A stretch of DNA of 64,000 bases from CAYVBJ01 sp964517005 (GCA_964517005.1 CAZFAJ010000006.1:1-64000); one strand, 5' to 3'. Positions 36,447 to 46,100 are shown, numbered from the stretch's first letter. The notes: generated from the letters alone by a model not told the origin. Program-made: numbers and translations.

Positions 36447-38090
36447 GTGGCCGCTGACGAACTTGCCGGAAAAAAGGCACCTTACACGATTCTTGAAAAT
36501 ATACCGGGACTGGTTGTAAACTATTATCAAAGAAAACCGGATCCTGAAGATCCGCTCCATGAAATTAATTTTGGTACATCGGGACACCGCGGAACATCAC
36601 TAAATGATACATTCAATGAAGATCATATTCTCGCTATTAGCCAGGCAGTGGCAGATTATCGGAGAGAAAATAAAATCAAAGGACCGCTATTTATTGGAAT
36701 GGATACCCATGCGCTTTCTGAACCGGCACTGATCACTGCTATTGAAGTGCTTGCTGCAAATGGTGTCCAAGTTCGGTTTCAGAAGGAGATGGGCTACACA
36801 CCTACTCCTGTTATTTCGCATGCGATTTTAAAGTATAATCATGCAAATGATCTCCAAAAAGCAGACGGAATTGTGATAACACCATCACATAACCCGCCAT
36901 CGGACGGAGGCTTTAAGTATAATTCAACTAATGGAGGTCCGGCCAATACATCAATTACGAATGCAATTGAAGAGCAGGCTAATACCTATCTCCATAATAA
37001 TCTGGAAGGAATTAAAAGAATTAGCCTTAAGAGTGCATTTCAGAAAGAAAATACACTGGCATATGACTTTGTACAGCCTTATGTAGATGATCTCAAGTAC
37101 GTGGTTGACCTTGATATAATCAGGGAAGCAGGGCTAAGAATCGGTGCAGATCCAATGGGCGGATCAGGAGTACATTACTGGAAGCCAATAGCAGAAACTT
37201 ATGATCTTGATATTGATGTAGTAAATCCCCGGATTGATCCGACATTCAGTTTTATGACCGTTGATAAAGATGGAAAAATCCGGATGGATTGCTCTTCTCC
37301 GTACGCTATGGCGAGTTTAATCGACCTGAAGGATAAGTATGATATTGCTTTTGGAAACGATCCTGATTTTGATCGGCATGGAATTGTTACCAGGTCTTCC
37401 GGTTTGATGAATCCGAATCACTATTTGGCTGTGGCTATTCAATATCTTTTTCAAAACCGCCCGGAATGGCCTGGTGACACAAAAATTGGCAAAACGCTGG
37501 TTTCAAGCAGTATGATAGATCGTGTGGCAAAATCAATGAACAGGGACCTTGCTGAAGTACCTGTTGGTTTTAAATGGTTCGTTGATGGCCTTCTCGACGG
37601 ATCATATGGCTTTGGTGGTGAAGAAAGTGCAGGAGCTTCCTTTTTGCGAATGAATGGCACGGTTTGGTCTACAGATAAAGACGGAATAATCCTGAACCTG
37701 CTTGCTGCTGAAATCACAGCGAAAACCGGTAAAGATCCGGGAGAACACTATAAGGAACTTGAAAAAGAATTCGGTAGCCCGGTTTACGAACGTCTTGACG
37801 CACCTGCAACTCCGGATGAAAAAAAGAAACTTGCTAATTTATCTCCGGAACAGGTTACAGCAAATAAAATGGCTGGTGAAGAGATTATCCAAAAACTTAC
37901 CCATGCACCGGGTAATAATGCGCCGATCGGAGGCCTGAAGGTTGTCACAGAAAACGGCTGGTTTGCAGCAAGACCCTCCGGGACTGAAGATATCTATAAA
38001 ATTTATACCGAGAGCTTCAAAGGAAAAGATCATCTCAAGATGATTCAGGATGAAGCCAAATCAATCGTCAAGGATGTACTCAGTGAATAA
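36447..38090 (+). CDS. pgm: Phosphoglucomutase (alpha-D-glucose phosphate-specific)
   Basis: This 547-residue enzyme interconverts glucose 1-phosphate and glucose 6-phosphate and matches the E. coli Pgm type. The phosphoserine loop is TPSHNPPSDGGFKYN, the Mg-binding loop is NDPDFDRHG, the sugar-binding loop is GGEESAGAS and the phosphate-binding loop is ARPSGTED, with FGTSGHRGTS near the N-terminus. It starts at a GTG (36447); no ATG fits. It lies between recB and recD, seven bases before recD. It would supply precursors for UDP-glucose, used by GalE. Confidence 0.94.
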   Translation: MAADELAGKKAPYTILENIPGLVVNYYQRKPDPEDPLHEINFGTSGHRGTSLNDTFNEDHILAISQAVADYRRENKIKGPLFIGMDTHALSEPALITAIEVLAANGVQVRFQKEMGYTPTPVISHAILKYNHANDLQKADGIVITPSHNPPSDGGFKYNSTNGGPANTSITNAIEEQANTYLHNNLEGIKRISLKSAFQKENTLAYDFVQPYVDDLKYVVDLDIIREAGLRIGADPMGGSGVHYWKPIAETYDLDIDVVNPRIDPTFSFMTVDKDGKIRMDCSSPYAMASLIDLKDKYDIAFGNDPDFDRHGIVTRSSGLMNPNHYLAVAIQYLFQNRPEWPGDTKIGKTLVSSSMIDRVAKSMNRDLAEVPVGFKWFVDGLLDGSYGFGGEESAGASFLRMNGTVWSTDKDGIILNLLAAEITAKTGKDPGEHYKELEKEFGSPVYERLDAPATPDEKKKLANLSPEQVTANKMAGEEIIQKLTHAPGNNAPIGGLKVVTENGWFAARPSGTEDIYKIYTESFKGKDHLKMIQDEAKSIVKDVLSE

Positions 38091-38097
38091 GAAGTGA

Positions 38098-39966
38098 ATG
38101 CAAATAAAATTAGATTTTCAATCCGTAAGCAATACTCATTCAAGAGGTGATGAGAGGTTTTGGGATCAGTTCGAAATGGATTTGCATGAAAAGGAGTTGA
38201 TTGCATTTCTGGAATCAATGTATGGGAAGATTGAAGATGAGGTAATTCTTGCAATTGTATTTTTAAACTTATTTAGAAAGTCAGGCCATATTTGCCTTCC
38301 CCTTAATTTGTCTTACAGTTCCCTGGGTTCTTATCTTGAAATGGACAATGATATTCTCAAAACCCTGCCGGATTCAGCAGATCTTTCGACTTTAAAGAAC
38401 TCGGCGGTCACGGGAGCCCCGGGTGAACTAAAACCTTTTATTATTGATGATGAGAGTCGGTTTTATATGCACAAATCGTGGTCTCATGAATTGCTGCTAT
38501 CAAAAAAACTCAGAGAGCTTTCCGTACAAACAGTAGAAGAATCTCTCAAACCTGATTTCCTGGAATTTGTAAACAAATTATTTCCGGCAGATGAATCTGA
38601 AAAGGAGGCTGACTACCAAAAAATAGCTGCTATTGCTTCACTATATAAAAAGCTGATTGTATTATCAGGCGGACCGGGAACTGGTAAAACAACAACGATT
38701 GCAAAAATTCTGGCCCTTCAGTTCAGACGTTATGGAAAAACGTTTCGTCTGGCTTTGGCAGCGCCAACAGGTAAAGCTTCTGCAAGAATGAGTGAAGCAC
38801 TAATTAACGCAAAGGATTATTTAGATTTGTCAGATGAACTTTCCGCTATGATTCCCACTGAAGCGGTAACACTCCACAGACTTTTACAGCCATACAACCG
38901 AAGCGGCCTGCTTCCGGAGATGAAATCAACACTGCCATATGATTTAATTGTGATTGATGAGGCTTCGATGATGGATCTGACGCTGGCTCATAAACTAATG
39001 CGTAACTTGAGCGATGACACTTCAGTGATTTTTGTAGGCGACAAACACCAATTGGCATCTGTAGAGGCAGGAGCTGTTCTTGGAGATATTTGTGTAAAGC
39101 AGGAAAATGGATTTTCGGAATATTTTTCAAAAATTATTCGTCGTGATTTTCCGGAAATAATTCTTCCGAAAACTTCTCTGGCAGATAATAATATTAGTGA
39201 TTCGATTATATACCTTGAAAAAAATTACAGATTCGGTAATGACAGCGGTATTGGAAATCTGGCAGAATTAGTTAAAAAAGGGGAAGGTAACAGTGCATGG
39301 GAGATTCTTGAAAATGATCAATATGGTGATGTGAATATTGGTTACAGCTTATCATCAGATAAAGATTATCAATCAGTATTTGAAGAGTTGTACCAGAAAT
39401 TTCAGCAGGCAAAAGATATCTCTTCACCCTCGGATTTGATGAAACACTGGTTGAACTCTGTCTGGCTCACACCCTTCAGGTACAAAAACCCGGGAGTTAA
39501 CCGGCTGAACCGGGAATTTGAAAGATATCTGTCGTCTCTGAAAAAAACTCCGGTTAAAAATCCTCTCTTTGATTGCAAACCTGTTTTAATTACGAAAAAC
39601 GACTACCAATTAAATCTGTTTAACGGGGATCTGGGCGTTATCAAAACTGAAAATGAATTGACCAGTGCATATTTTAAAAAGACAGACGGAAATTTGAAAA
39701 TGGTAAGCCCTTCACAAATTGCTCATTTTGAATCTGCATGGTTTTGGACGGTCCATAAAAGCCAGGGTTCCGAATTTGATACTGTTCATCTGATGCTTCC
39801 GGAAGGGTATTCGCCAATTTTATCAAAAGAGCTGATTTACACTGCGATAACCAGAGCCAGAAACCGTTTTGTCTATCATGGGAATAAAAGAACTTTCATT
39901 GAAGCAATTTCAAAAAAAATTCAACGATTTTCCGGCCTCACAGATAAGCTTATCTCTACTGACTGA
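38098..39966 (+). CDS. recD: Exodeoxyribonuclease V alpha subunit RecD
   Basis: RecD (622 residues) is the 5'-3' SF1B helicase of RecBCD. The N-terminal helical domain (about 20-170) binds RecC; Walker A is GGPGTGKTTT (191-200), then APTGKASARM, VTLHRLLQP, VIDEASMMDL, VGDKHQLASVEAGAVLGD, NYRFG, TVHKSQGSEFDTV and YTAITRARN. All helicase motifs are present and the length is normal for RecD (E. coli 608). It follows pgm by seven bases, so recD expression depends on the pgm transcript. Confidence 0.95.
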   Translation: MQIKLDFQSVSNTHSRGDERFWDQFEMDLHEKELIAFLESMYGKIEDEVILAIVFLNLFRKSGHICLPLNLSYSSLGSYLEMDNDILKTLPDSADLSTLKNSAVTGAPGELKPFIIDDESRFYMHKSWSHELLLSKKLRELSVQTVEESLKPDFLEFVNKLFPADESEKEADYQKIAAIASLYKKLIVLSGGPGTGKTTTIAKILALQFRRYGKTFRLALAAPTGKASARMSEALINAKDYLDLSDELSAMIPTEAVTLHRLLQPYNRSGLLPEMKSTLPYDLIVIDEASMMDLTLAHKLMRNLSDDTSVIFVGDKHQLASVEAGAVLGDICVKQENGFSEYFSKIIRRDFPEIILPKTSLADNNISDSIIYLEKNYRFGNDSGIGNLAELVKKGEGNSAWEILENDQYGDVNIGYSLSSDKDYQSVFEELYQKFQQAKDISSPSDLMKHWLNSVWLTPFRYKNPGVNRLNREFERYLSSLKKTPVKNPLFDCKPVLITKNDYQLNLFNGDLGVIKTENELTSAYFKKTDGNLKMVSPSQIAHFESAWFWTVHKSQGSEFDTVHLMLPEGYSPILSKELIYTAITRARNRFVYHGNKRTFIEAISKKIQRFSGLTDKLISTD

Positions 39967-39973
39967 TCACTAA

Positions 39974-40000
39974 CCCGCATTTCTCACCAAGAAATGTGGG
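39974..40000. repeat. Eleven-pair palindromic hairpin flanked by a CTAACCCG direct repeat
   Basis: CCCGCATTTCT, loop CACCA, AGAAATGTGGG forms an eleven-pair stem (one G-T). The octamer CTAACCCG occurs on each side (39970-39977 and 40001-40008), and TGATCA/GATCA sequence flanks these. No T-run follows, so it is not a normal terminator. It resembles a REP- or MITE-like unit and lies 8 bases after recD. Apart from this and the hairpin at 40191, the 296-base region up to ftsE shows nothing. Confidence 0.6.
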
Positions 40001-40190
40001 CTAACCCGATCATCAAACAGACCAACTGTTTCAATTATTGACGGTAGAAATTTTGTAGCCCGATCTTTTTTTAAAAATTATTATTCTCACACCAAAATCC
40101 GGGAACAAAATAAAGATCAGCTCGTTCACATTACATTCATGCAACATGATTGTGTGAATATTTGTACCCCGAAAAAGCCAACGTAGCAGA

Positions 40191-40217
40191 GAAGCCCGGT
40201 TGACCCCGGGTTTCTTT
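40191..40217 (+). terminator. Possible terminator after recD
   Basis: A nine-pair stem (GAAGCCCGG, loop TTGACC, CCGGGTTTC) is followed by a short TTT. It lies between convergent recD and ftsE and could end the recD transcript; the T-tract is weak. Confidence 0.45.
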
Positions 40218-40262
40218 CATTGGAAAAGAAGTATGTTAAAGAGAAGATTTCGTTCTCATTTC

Positions 40263-40949
40263 CTATGATAAGTTTTCTATAGAAATCTCTTCAAGTTTTC
40301 CATCGTGAATTCTGATTGTTCTGAAAGGATGCTTTTTTATAACATCATAGTCATGAGTGACCATCAGAACAGCCATGCCCCGGTTGTTAATTACTTTCAG
40401 AAGATCCATAATATTACTGCTTGCTTCAGGATCAAGATTGCCGGTTGGTTCATCCGCGAGAAGAATCCTGGGTTCATTGGCAAGTGCCCTGGCAATTACA
40501 ACTCGCTGTTGTTCCCCGCCTGACAGATCATCCGGCATCGCTTTACGCTTGTGGCTTAATCCAACCAGGCCAAGTACTTCAAGAACACGCTGCTTAATAA
40601 ATTTTTTTTTCTGACCGGTTACTTCAAGGGCAAATGCAATATTTTCAAAAACAGTTCGATCCGGAAGAAGCTGAAAATCCTGAAATACAACTCCCAAACG
40701 CCTGCGGAGATGAGGTACTTTGCGGTCAGGCAGTGAGGATACATCAAAATCGGCAACATAAACCGTTCCCTCATCGGGTTTAATATCCCTGTATAAAAGT
40801 TTCAGGAAAGAGCTTTTTCCCGCACCGGTTTTGCCGGTTAAGTAGCAGAATTCACCAATTCCAAGCTTAAAGGATAGCTGGTCAAGAACAACATTATTGT
40901 CGTAATTGACCGAAACGTTATTCATTTCTATAACTGCTTGTTCACTCAT
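40263..40949 (-). CDS. ftsE: Cell division ATP-binding protein FtsE
   Basis: FtsE (228 residues) is the ABC-type ATPase that, with FtsX, controls peptidoglycan hydrolases at the septum. Walker A is GKTGAGKSS (about 38-46), the signature LSGGEQQRVVIARALANEP, Walker B ILLADEPTGNLDP and the switch His VTHDYD. The pattern YRDIKPDEGTV and RRRLGVVFQDFQLLPDRTVFENIAFALEV is typical of FtsE. ftsX is not adjacent in this window. The start overlaps the upstream methyltransferase stop by four bases. Confidence 0.88.
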   Translation of the reverse strand: MSEQAVIEMNNVSVNYDNNVVLDQLSFKLGIGEFCYLTGKTGAGKSSFLKLLYRDIKPDEGTVYVADFDVSSLPDRKVPHLRRRLGVVFQDFQLLPDRTVFENIAFALEVTGQKKKFIKQRVLEVLGLVGLSHKRKAMPDDLSGGEQQRVVIARALANEPRILLADEPTGNLDPEASSNIMDLLKVINNRGMAVLMVTHDYDVIKKHPFRTIRIHDGKLEEISIENLS

Positions 40950-41722
40950 TGTAATACCATGGTTACTCGTAAACTGTTATTATGAGCCGGTTTTAGCTGG
41001 AATCCATCGTAGGCAGCTACGACATCTAATTCGGATTTTTCTATAAAGGTATTCATTTCATCCAAAGAGTGTATTCTCTGCTTGTGGATTTCTCTGTAGT
41101 TTTGCAGAATATTCTGATTTTTGTCCAGTTTGTGTATCCTGAAATCATTGTAATGCACTTTTGCTTTCCGGTCGAAACGGCTTGTTCTGAAGTATTTGTA
41201 ACCCGTTTTACCCATACCGGTTTCATTATTCAAATATTTAATTGATTTTACGGAATTCCTGGGAGTTGTAAAATCAAAGATGAATATACCATTTGGATTT
41301 AAAACCTTTTTGATTTCGCCAAAAAATTTATTGATATCATCATCCTGAAGCAGGTAATTTATACTGTCGAACACCATATAGATAACGTCAAAATGCTTGC
41401 CAAGATCTATGGACAGGAAATTCATCGTGTGGAAATCAACTCTCGAACCGGCTTTAGAAGCTTTTTCGCGTGCTTTATCAATCATTTGAGGTGAAGCATC
41501 AGTAGCTGTGATATGATAGCAGTCAAATTCTTCAAGCGACAGGGCCATTGTACCTGTGCCACAGGCTAATTCCAAAATTTTTTCCGGACCGGGATGGTGT
41601 TCAATTATAATTTCATCAATGAAATCAGCCCATAACTCATAATTTACATCATCCATAAGTACGTCATAGACTTCTGCCAGAACGGAGTAAATTTCGGTTT
41701 CAGAAGCAGCGCTGTTATGCAT
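40946..41722 (-). CDS. Class I SAM-dependent methyltransferase
   Basis: The 258-residue protein has a Rossmann-type methyltransferase fold. Motif I is ILELACGTGTMALSLEE (about 50-66), then TATDASPQMIDKA (motif II), NFLSIDLGKHFDVIYMVFDSINYL (motifs III-IV) and a C-terminal region with a YREIHKQRIHSLDEM element. The substrate is not evident. It overlaps the pdxA stop by eight bases and ftsE by four, so the three genes form a tightly coupled operon. Confidence 0.85.
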   Translation of the reverse strand: MHNSAASETEIYSVLAEVYDVLMDDVNYELWADFIDEIIIEHHPGPEKILELACGTGTMALSLEEFDCYHITATDASPQMIDKAREKASKAGSRVDFHTMNFLSIDLGKHFDVIYMVFDSINYLLQDDDINKFFGEIKKVLNPNGIFIFDFTTPRNSVKSIKYLNNETGMGKTGYKYFRTSRFDRKAKVHYNDFRIHKLDKNQNILQNYREIHKQRIHSLDEMNTFIEKSELDVVAAYDGFQLKPAHNNSLRVTMVLQ

Positions 41723-42722
41723 GAATAATTGAGCTTTTTATTTTATTACCAGCCAGTAAAATTGCCAGATCAAAAGCTGCTGTAAATGACCGGTGGTCAG
41801 CCTTATTCTGACCGGCTATGTTAAATGCAGTTCCGTGATCGGGAGAGGTTCTTATTATTGGCAACCCGGCAGTGAAATTTACACCACTCCCAAAAGATAG
41901 TGTTTTGAAGGGGATCAGGCCCTGGTCATGATACATTGCGAGAATGGCGTCAAAATTTTTGTACTCTCCGCTTCCAAAGAAGCTATCGGCCGGGTAAGGC
42001 CCTTTGGCATCAATATGATTTAAATTGGCTTTTTGAAGTGCAGGAGCAATCTCATCAAGCTCTTCCCGGCCAATTACGCCACCATCTCCTGCATGAGGAT
42101 TCAAACCCAAAACCGAAATTTTCGGACTGGATATTTTGAAATCAAATTTTAAACTTTCGTGGAGAATCCGAAGTTTTTGCAGAATTAAAGATTCCGAAAT
42201 CAATCTTGGTACATCTGTGACAGGCACATGTATAGAAGTAAGAGCAACCCGAAGATTACCACTCACGAGCATCATCAGGTAATCAGCGGAATCTGATAGT
42301 TCGGCTAAGAATTCCGTGTGTCCGGGGTATTTATATCCGCCCAAATGAATTGCCTCTTTTGAAATCGGCGCTGTTACCATTGCGTCAGCATTACCACTCT
42401 GACATATTTTGAAACTTTTTTCTACTGTGATCATGGATGACTTCCCCGCATGTCTGGTCAAACTGCCAGGCTGAATATCAATGTCATTTGCACGAATGCT
42501 GTTAAAAATATTCAGAATTCCCGGTTTTGCCTCTTTGGCACTCTTCACAAGGTTAAATTCTAAATCAAGTGAGAGTTTTTCTCTGTAGAAGCTGAATATA
42601 TTTTCGTGCCCGGCAACAATAATGGTAGCTGGATTGCCGGTTTGATTTGCGAAGGATTTCAAGATTATTTCAGGACCAATCCCATTGTAATCCCCCATTG
42701 AAAGTATTATCCGAGGTTTCAT
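41715..42722 (-). CDS. pdxA: 4-hydroxythreonine-4-phosphate dehydrogenase PdxA
   Basis: This 335-residue enzyme oxidises 4-phosphohydroxythreonine in the DXP-dependent pathway to pyridoxal phosphate. The nucleotide-binding motif is MGDYNGIGPEI (residues 8-18), the three metal-binding His are in YPGHTEFLAEL, YHDQGLIPFK and PDHGTAFNIAG, and the phosphate-binding APISKEA segment is present. Tyr-Asn replace the usual Pro-Ala in the GDPAGIGPE motif. The open frame extends to 42761, but ATG 42722 places MKPRIILSMGD at the start, as in the family. It begins the pdxA-methyltransferase-ftsE operon. Confidence 0.93.
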   Translation of the reverse strand: MKPRIILSMGDYNGIGPEIILKSFANQTGNPATIIVAGHENIFSFYREKLSLDLEFNLVKSAKEAKPGILNIFNSIRANDIDIQPGSLTRHAGKSSMITVEKSFKICQSGNADAMVTAPISKEAIHLGGYKYPGHTEFLAELSDSADYLMMLVSGNLRVALTSIHVPVTDVPRLISESLILQKLRILHESLKFDFKISSPKISVLGLNPHAGDGGVIGREELDEIAPALQKANLNHIDAKGPYPADSFFGSGEYKNFDAILAMYHDQGLIPFKTLSFGSGVNFTAGLPIIRTSPDHGTAFNIAGQNKADHRSFTAAFDLAILLAGNKIKSSIIHA

Positions 42723-42800
42723 GATCTGCAAATTAGATGAAGTTAGGCTTGCTTTCAACAAAAAAGGCTAAAAATTTCAACATATAGTATAAGTTGTCAA

Positions 42801-44192
42801 TTACTGCTCTGCAACCAATTTAAAATCGCCGAAACCGGTGGTTGCTTCAAAAACAAGAGTCCGGTTATCATAATACCAAATTTCTCTGGCCGGGGCATCA
42901 GTGGGCAAGCGTCTCTCTTTATCATTTGGCGGACCATACAATATGTAGGCCTTGCCACGATCTGTTTCGAATCCCTGATTTTGCGGAGTCGTAAATTCAC
43001 GGTATGTATAATCGATTCTGGCGTAGTATTCAGTCATAAGTTCATTGAACTCAGTATCGGGTGTAGGGTCTCTTTCTTCCCAGAATTCTCTGAATTTTCT
43101 CTCTTTCTCAGCTGAACTTCCTGATTTCAACTCTTTAGTTTTTTCATCACTGACTATGAAGCGAAGCATATCAATTGCAACATTTAAGTTTAACAAGCTC
43201 ACAGGAATATCCGGCCATAAAGATCCCATTGTCTTTTCGGCTATTACCGAATCCTGGTTCACGTCTTTCAGAAAAATTTTAAATCCTGAATTTGGAAAGC
43301 GGCTGTTTGGGATAGAAACGACAGTAACCGGGTATCCTTCTTCATCATCACTAAAATTTACCAAAACCCTATCCACATCCGGCTCAACTATAAATCCGGA
43401 TCCCATAATATCCTTCTGATTATCAATACCAGTACTGAAGAGCATTTCATCTGATACCTCTTCATCTTCTCCGGGCAAAAGTTGAAATATCTCAAGTTTT
43501 AGTTCATCAGAAGACATCTTGGCGGGGTTCAGTATCATAAGTTCAAAATCCTCTCCATATAATACGTTATCACCAAAATTCTGGAATGTTCCTTCATAAT
43601 CACCGTTGTTTTTTACAGTAAAATCAGATAGTTCAATCAGTGATATTTTATTTCGTTCCCTGAAGTCAGGTAATGTTACGTTACGCATTCTTGAATTTTG
43701 TTCTGTAACAGACTCACCCCTGCGAAGCTGCAGCATGTATGTATAATCACCCGGTTCAGCATTTACACTAATCGCACCCTGGGCAAAATCTTTGTTTGAA
43801 CGTGTTTCCTGAAATGTTTTCGCCCAAGCAGTATCCTGCCAGCTGCTTCTGACCTCAGGATCCAAATTCCGGACCTTTTTTCTTGAACTCTCTTCATACG
43901 ACCCAGAATAGAGTTCAAGGCCCATTCGTAAATTTGAAAAAAATTGATAATCGGGATCGGGTAAATTTTGTTCTCCGCTCACCTTCACAAACGGGATAAA
44001 ATCGTGGTCCATCCTGAAGGTCACGCTAAAGTTGACTAAATTATCATCAGCAGGCAGATTCAGCTCGCTGATATAGACTTTTGGCTGAACTGCACGCTGC
44101 AAAAGAGATTGATAGGTTACATTTCGCTGTGCAATTGAAGATGCAGGCAAAATTGATAAAGAAATAATTAACAGGCAGAAAAGAAATCTCAT
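42801..44192 (-). CDS. GWxTD-domain secreted protein
   Basis: The 463-residue protein has a signal peptide (1-20, ending SSIA) and a long beta-rich region, then a C-terminal domain (about 370-463) with FWEERDPTPDTEFNEL, a YYARIDYTYREF segment and the motif GFETDRGKAYILYGPP, ending in the strands IWYYDNRTLVFE. This matches the GWxTD family of the FCB group, except that Phe replaces the Trp. The function of the family is unknown. It lies 78 bases upstream of pdxA and may share its transcript. Confidence 0.85.
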   Translation of the reverse strand: MRFLFCLLIISLSILPASSIAQRNVTYQSLLQRAVQPKVYISELNLPADDNLVNFSVTFRMDHDFIPFVKVSGEQNLPDPDYQFFSNLRMGLELYSGSYEESSRKKVRNLDPEVRSSWQDTAWAKTFQETRSNKDFAQGAISVNAEPGDYTYMLQLRRGESVTEQNSRMRNVTLPDFRERNKISLIELSDFTVKNNGDYEGTFQNFGDNVLYGEDFELMILNPAKMSSDELKLEIFQLLPGEDEEVSDEMLFSTGIDNQKDIMGSGFIVEPDVDRVLVNFSDDEEGYPVTVVSIPNSRFPNSGFKIFLKDVNQDSVIAEKTMGSLWPDIPVSLLNLNVAIDMLRFIVSDEKTKELKSGSSAEKERKFREFWEERDPTPDTEFNELMTEYYARIDYTYREFTTPQNQGFETDRGKAYILYGPPNDKERRLPTDAPAREIWYYDNRTLVFEATTGFGDFKLVAEQ

Positions 44193-44341
44193 TATTAGTT
44201 TATGTAAGAAATTAGAAATAAAATTAGCTTGTTCTCAATAAGCAGTTTTTCTTTATTTTGAAACGTTTTGCTTAAGGCGCTATTATCAATATATCAAAAA
44301 TTAAAACATATAAGTTAACTCGAAAAGGATCATATTAGTAT

Positions 44342-45952
44342 ATGTCAAACAATTGGATTGAAAAACTCAGGCAGGAAATCAGCGAGCAGCAAGAAATCAT
44401 TAAAAAGGGTGGAGGCACAAAGAGAGCAGATAAAGAGCACAAAAAAGGTAAAATGACCGCTCGTGAAAGAGTTAATTACCTGCTCGATCCCGGAACAGAA
44501 TTTTTTGAATTGGGAATTTGGGCCGGCTATGAGATGTATGATGAAGTTGGCGGATGCCCGGCAGGGGGAGTAATTGCAGGTGTTGGTACGATTTGCGACA
44601 GAACATGCATGATTGTTGCAAATGACGCCACTGTTAAAGCAGGAGCCTGGTTTCCTATTACGGCAAAAAAAAATCTGCGTGCCCAGGAAATAGCCATAGA
44701 AAATCATCTTCCTATTATTTACCTGGTTGATTCTGCCGGTGTATTTTTACCTATGCAGGACGAAATTTTTCCGGATAAAGAACATTTTGGACGCATTTTC
44801 AGAAACAATGCAGTGATAAGTGCAAAGGGAATTCCGCAAATAGCAGCCATCATGGGAAGCTGTGTGGCTGGAGGGGCCTACCTTCCTATCATGAGTGATG
44901 AAGCACTTATTGTAGATGGTACAGGCAGTGTGTTTCTTGCAGGAAGTTATCTTGTAAAAGCTGCAATCGGCGAAAAGGTTGATAATGAAACACTAGGAGG
45001 TGCTACCACTCACACAGAGATCAGCGGAGTTACCGACTATAAAATGAAGGATGATGTTGAATGCCTTGAAACTATACGAAATCTTGTTGATAAATTTGGT
45101 CCCGTTAAAAAAGCTGGTTTTGAAAGAAGAGATTCGATTGATCCGGAAATCGACAATTCAGAAATGATTCAAAAATTTCCGGCTGACCGGAATCGTCCTT
45201 ATGACATGAATCAGGTGATTAAAGGACTAATTGATAGCAATACCTTTACTGAGTACAAACAGGGCTATGGACAGACGCTAATTACAGGATATGCAAGAAT
45301 TGATGGATGGAATGTGGGTATTGTTGCCAATCAGCGAAAAGTTGTGCGCAACAAACAGGGTGAAATGCAAATTGGCGGTGTTATCTACTCCGACAGTGCA
45401 GATAAGGCTTCCAGGTTTATCATGAACTGCAATCAAAAAAAAGTACCAATCATCTTTTTGCAGGATGTGACCGGGTTTATGATTGGAAAGCGGAGTGAAC
45501 ATGGCGGTATCATTAAAGACGGTGCAAAGATGGTAAATGCGGTTGCCAATTCTACGGTTCCAAAAATTACCATTGTTCTCGGCAACAGTTACGGTGCCGG
45601 TAATTATGCAATGTGTGGCCGCGCTTATGATCCGCGCTTTATTTATGCATGGCCAACAGCTCAGATTGCTGTTATGGGAGGAACACAAGCAGCAAAAGTG
45701 TTAACTCAAATACAGGTTTCAACGCTGGAAAAGAAAGGTGAGGAGCTGAGTGATGAGGATAAGGCTGAAATGCTTGAAAAAATTAAATCCCGATACGACC
45801 ATCAAACCGATGTTCGTTATGCGGCAGCACGTTTATGGGTAGATGAGATTATTGATCCGGCTGAGACAAGAAGCAGAATTTCCAGTGCTATTGAGTGTGC
45901 GAACCACAATCCGGAAATTCCTGAGTTTAAAACGGGAGTGATTCAGGTGTAA
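44342..45952 (+). CDS. Acyl-CoA carboxylase carboxyltransferase (beta) subunit, MCC-like
   Basis: This 536-residue carboxyltransferase belongs to the biotin-dependent acyl-CoA carboxylase family (propionyl- or methylcrotonyl-CoA). Features include GKMTARERVNYLLDPGT, the first oxyanion region MGSCVAGGAYLPIMSDE and the second VLGNSYGAGNYAMCGRAYDP. The sequence around GRIFRNNAVISAKGIPQIAA is closest by pattern to 3-methylcrotonyl-CoA carboxylase beta, suggesting leucine degradation. The biotin-carboxylase (alpha) subunit is not adjacent. The exact substrate is inferred. Confidence 0.88.
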   Translation: MSNNWIEKLRQEISEQQEIIKKGGGTKRADKEHKKGKMTARERVNYLLDPGTEFFELGIWAGYEMYDEVGGCPAGGVIAGVGTICDRTCMIVANDATVKAGAWFPITAKKNLRAQEIAIENHLPIIYLVDSAGVFLPMQDEIFPDKEHFGRIFRNNAVISAKGIPQIAAIMGSCVAGGAYLPIMSDEALIVDGTGSVFLAGSYLVKAAIGEKVDNETLGGATTHTEISGVTDYKMKDDVECLETIRNLVDKFGPVKKAGFERRDSIDPEIDNSEMIQKFPADRNRPYDMNQVIKGLIDSNTFTEYKQGYGQTLITGYARIDGWNVGIVANQRKVVRNKQGEMQIGGVIYSDSADKASRFIMNCNQKKVPIIFLQDVTGFMIGKRSEHGGIIKDGAKMVNAVANSTVPKITIVLGNSYGAGNYAMCGRAYDPRFIYAWPTAQIAVMGGTQAAKVLTQIQVSTLEKKGEELSDEDKAEMLEKIKSRYDHQTDVRYAAARLWVDEIIDPAETRSRISSAIECANHNPEIPEFKTGVIQV

Positions 45953-46100
45953 ATAGCACAAGTTTCAAACCATTCAATTTTCTTATGAGATGAATCAGTA
46001 TGTACGACCATCTTCTGAATTTACAATTTTTAATCCTTTTACCATTTCAGTTCTTATCAAATTGGCTTTAATTCAGTTGAACAAAAAATAAAACTATACC

